The translations under genes and the position numbers were made by a program. DNA of 64,000 nt, taken from assembly GCA_001657395.1 (NCBI GenBank), contig LYSY01000003.1, positions 1 through 64,000 of the forward strand, given 5' to 3'. This DNA comes from Rhodospirillales bacterium BBD 1991-14. GTDB taxonomy: Bacteria > Pseudomonadota > Alphaproteobacteria > Kiloniellales > Kiloniellaceae. The notes under the pieces are model-generated. The model did not search any database, was not told the origin of the DNA, and worked only from the letters and a program-made list of their open reading frames with translations. Every line of letters starts with the position of its first letter. Positions within the stretch are counted from its first letter, which is position 1. Of this stretch, positions 62,659 through 64,000 are shown piece after piece.

Positions 62659-64000
62659 CTAGTACAGCCCGCCGGTACCGCTGGCCGCGGTGCTTCCGGT
62701 GCTGGGGTTGTAGCCGCCGTCGAGGACGACCTGACGGCCGGAAGGCTCCGTGCCCGGCTGAAAGGCTTCCAGGAAGACGCGGCGGTCGCCCGGGCGGGCG
62801 AGCTGACCGGTCTCAGCGTTCATCCGCACCAGACGGATGCCCGGGGGAATGCGGAAGGGAATCGCCGGCTGATCGGCCAGTGCATCAGCCATGAAGGCCT
62901 TGAACAACGGCGCGGCGACGTTGGAGCCCGTGTCCTTGGCGCCCAAGGTGCGCGGCTCGTCGAAGCCGACGAACACACCGACCGCCAGATCGGGGCTGAA
63001 GCCCACGAACCAGGTGTCGAAGTTATCGTTGGAGGTGCCCGTCTTGCCCGCAAGCGGGATACCCAGTTCGGCGATGCGCCGCCCGGTGCCGCGCTGGACC
63101 ACGCCCTGCAGCATGCCCACGACCTGATAGGCGCTGGCCGGGTTTGCGACCTGCTCGCGGTCGTCCGGCAACAGCGGCGTCGCCTGGCCCGACCACCTTT
63201 CCGCCACGCAGACGGCGCACTCGCGCAGATCATGGCGGTAGATCGTGCGCCCATGGCGGTCCTGAACCCGGTCGATCAGGGTCGGCGAGATGCGCCGGCC
63301 GCCGTTGACCAGCATGGCATAGGCGGTGGTCACCCTCATCAGCGAGGTCTCCCCGGCTCCAAGAGACATGGAGAGCATTGGGTCCATGTTGTCCATGATT
63401 CCGAAGCGCCGGGCGTAGTCGACGATTTTCTCCATGCCGACGGTCTGCGCGAGGCGCACCGTCATCAGGTTGCGCGACTTTTCAATTCCCACACGCATCG
63501 GCGTCGGGCCGTAGAACTTCCTCGTATAGTTGGCCGGCTTCCACTTGCCGAGCCCGGCGCCCTGGTCGAGGACGAAGGGTGCGTCGAGGATCAGCGTCGC
63601 CGGGGTGAAACCACTGTCCAGGCCGGCGAGATAGACGAAAGGCTTGAAGGCCGAGCCCGGCTGACGGCGGGCCTGGACCACGCGGTTGAATTCGCTGCGT
63701 GCGTAGGAGTAGCCGCCGGCCATCGCCAGCACCCGGCCGGTGTGCGGGTCGAGGGCGACGATGCCGCCGTTGACATCGGGGATCTGGCGCAGGGTGAAGG
63801 TGCCTTCTTCGTAGGGCTCACCGTCGGCGTTCTCGGCAACAGGCTCGACCAGCACCACGTCGCCGGCCTTCAGGACGTCGGACGGCTTCTTGGGGGCGAC
63901 CCCGAACCGCTGGTTCTCCTTCCAGGGGCGGGCCCACTTCAGCTCCGCCATCGGAATGGCCCCTGCCCCGCCGTCGGCCAGGACAACCGTTGCCTGATTG
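62659..64000 (-). CDS. class A penicillin-binding protein 1A, C-terminal part (runs off the right edge)
   Basis: This is the C-terminal part of a bifunctional peptidoglycan synthase; the frame is open through the right edge, so the glycosyltransferase domain and membrane anchor lie outside the window. The transpeptidase domain shows the active serine motif SAFK in RQPGSAFKPFVYL, SRN in EKSRNLMTVRLA, and the KTGTSND motif. An OB-like segment precedes it (KAGDVVLVEPVAENADGEPY). The C-terminal tail is Ser/Thr/Gly-rich (STGSTAASGTGG). It lies downstream of prfB's promoter side on the same strand, with 87 bases to prfB. Confidence 0.93.
   Translation of the reverse strand, partial: NQATVVLADGGAGAIPMAELKWARPWKENQRFGVAPKKPSDVLKAGDVVLVEPVAENADGEPYEEGTFTLRQIPDVNGGIVALDPHTGRVLAMAGGYSYARSEFNRVVQARRQPGSAFKPFVYLAGLDSGFTPATLILDAPFVLDQGAGLGKWKPANYTRKFYGPTPMRVGIEKSRNLMTVRLAQTVGMEKIVDYARRFGIMDNMDPMLSMSLGAGETSLMRVTTAYAMLVNGGRRISPTLIDRVQDRHGRTIYRHDLRECAVCVAERWSGQATPLLPDDREQVANPASAYQVVGMLQGVVQRGTGRRIAELGIPLAGKTGTSNDNFDTWFVGFSPDLAVGVFVGFDEPRTLGAKDTGSNVAAPLFKAFMADALADQPAIPFRIPPGIRLVRMNAETGQLARPGDRRVFLEAFQPGTEPSGRQVVLDGGYNPSTGSTAASGTGGLY

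Overview
The window is about 65% G+C DNA from a bacterium, most likely an alphaproteobacterium of a Rhodospirillales-like group. The evidence is an alphaproteobacterial-type elongator tRNA-Met, a cysE-iscR-iscS-iscS-fdx operon, the glnE/bcp/DUF455 neighbourhood, and an interspersed palindrome (CCTTCGAGACG...CTCCTCAGGATGAGG) that I recall from alphaproteobacterial genomes. Species cannot be named from the sequence.

Region 1 (1-27,160) is accessory. It holds two polymorphic-toxin loci of the RHS/YD-repeat type pointing towards each other. The left one (1-2707, plus) is the C-terminal part of an RHS protein with an A+T-rich toxin tip and a HEAT-like candidate immunity gene overlapping by ATGA. 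The right one (26,770-18,417, minus) is a complete 2666-residue RHS protein with an N-terminal Sec signal peptide. It carries two jelly-roll-like inserts, an unusual array of six N-halves followed by six C-halves of golvesin/xanthan-lyase-type domains, and a C-terminal tip with ADP-ribosyltransferase motifs. Its candidate immunity gene overlaps by GTGA. Between them lie an orphan secreted protein, a tandem-HTH regulator with a 37-bp palindrome over its start codon, a ParDE-type toxin-antitoxin pair, and a type II secretion (T2SS) operon in the order O-E-F-G-H-I-J-L-M-C(N)-D (6127-16,806). The missing minor pseudopilin gene gspK is convergent and downstream of the right RHS locus. Palindromic repeats occur in inverted pairs here, and one pair is translated inside gspE. 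A Sec-exported RHS toxin beside a whole T2SS suggests, as inference only, that the T2SS carries the toxin across the outer membrane.

Region 2 (27,163-31,050) has tRNA-Met, a B12-binding radical SAM enzyme and a small A+T-richer patch with a short HTH protein and an unknown 276-residue protein. Region 3 (31,047-39,692) is mixed metabolism and regulation: SCP2-like protein, mnmA, aldo/keto reductase with TetR regulator, alpha/beta hydrolase, DUF302 protein, class III nucleotide cyclase, LysR regulator and a CatB/Vat-type acetyltransferase. Region 4 (39,728-45,195) is the Fe-S/cysteine operon, whose promoter overlaps a site resembling the type 1 IscR motif, plus an alpha/beta hydrolase on the other strand.

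Region 5 (45,316-56,976) is core: anmK, tyrS, a YhdP/AsmA-like giant, glnE, bcp, a DUF455 ferritin-like protein and an EamA transporter. Region 6 (57,033-61,348) is a small possible biosynthetic group: sulfotransferase, unknown protein, CapK-like adenylate-forming enzyme and cytochrome P450. Region 7 contains prfB with the classical +1 programmed frameshift and the C-terminal part of a class A penicillin-binding protein running off the right edge.
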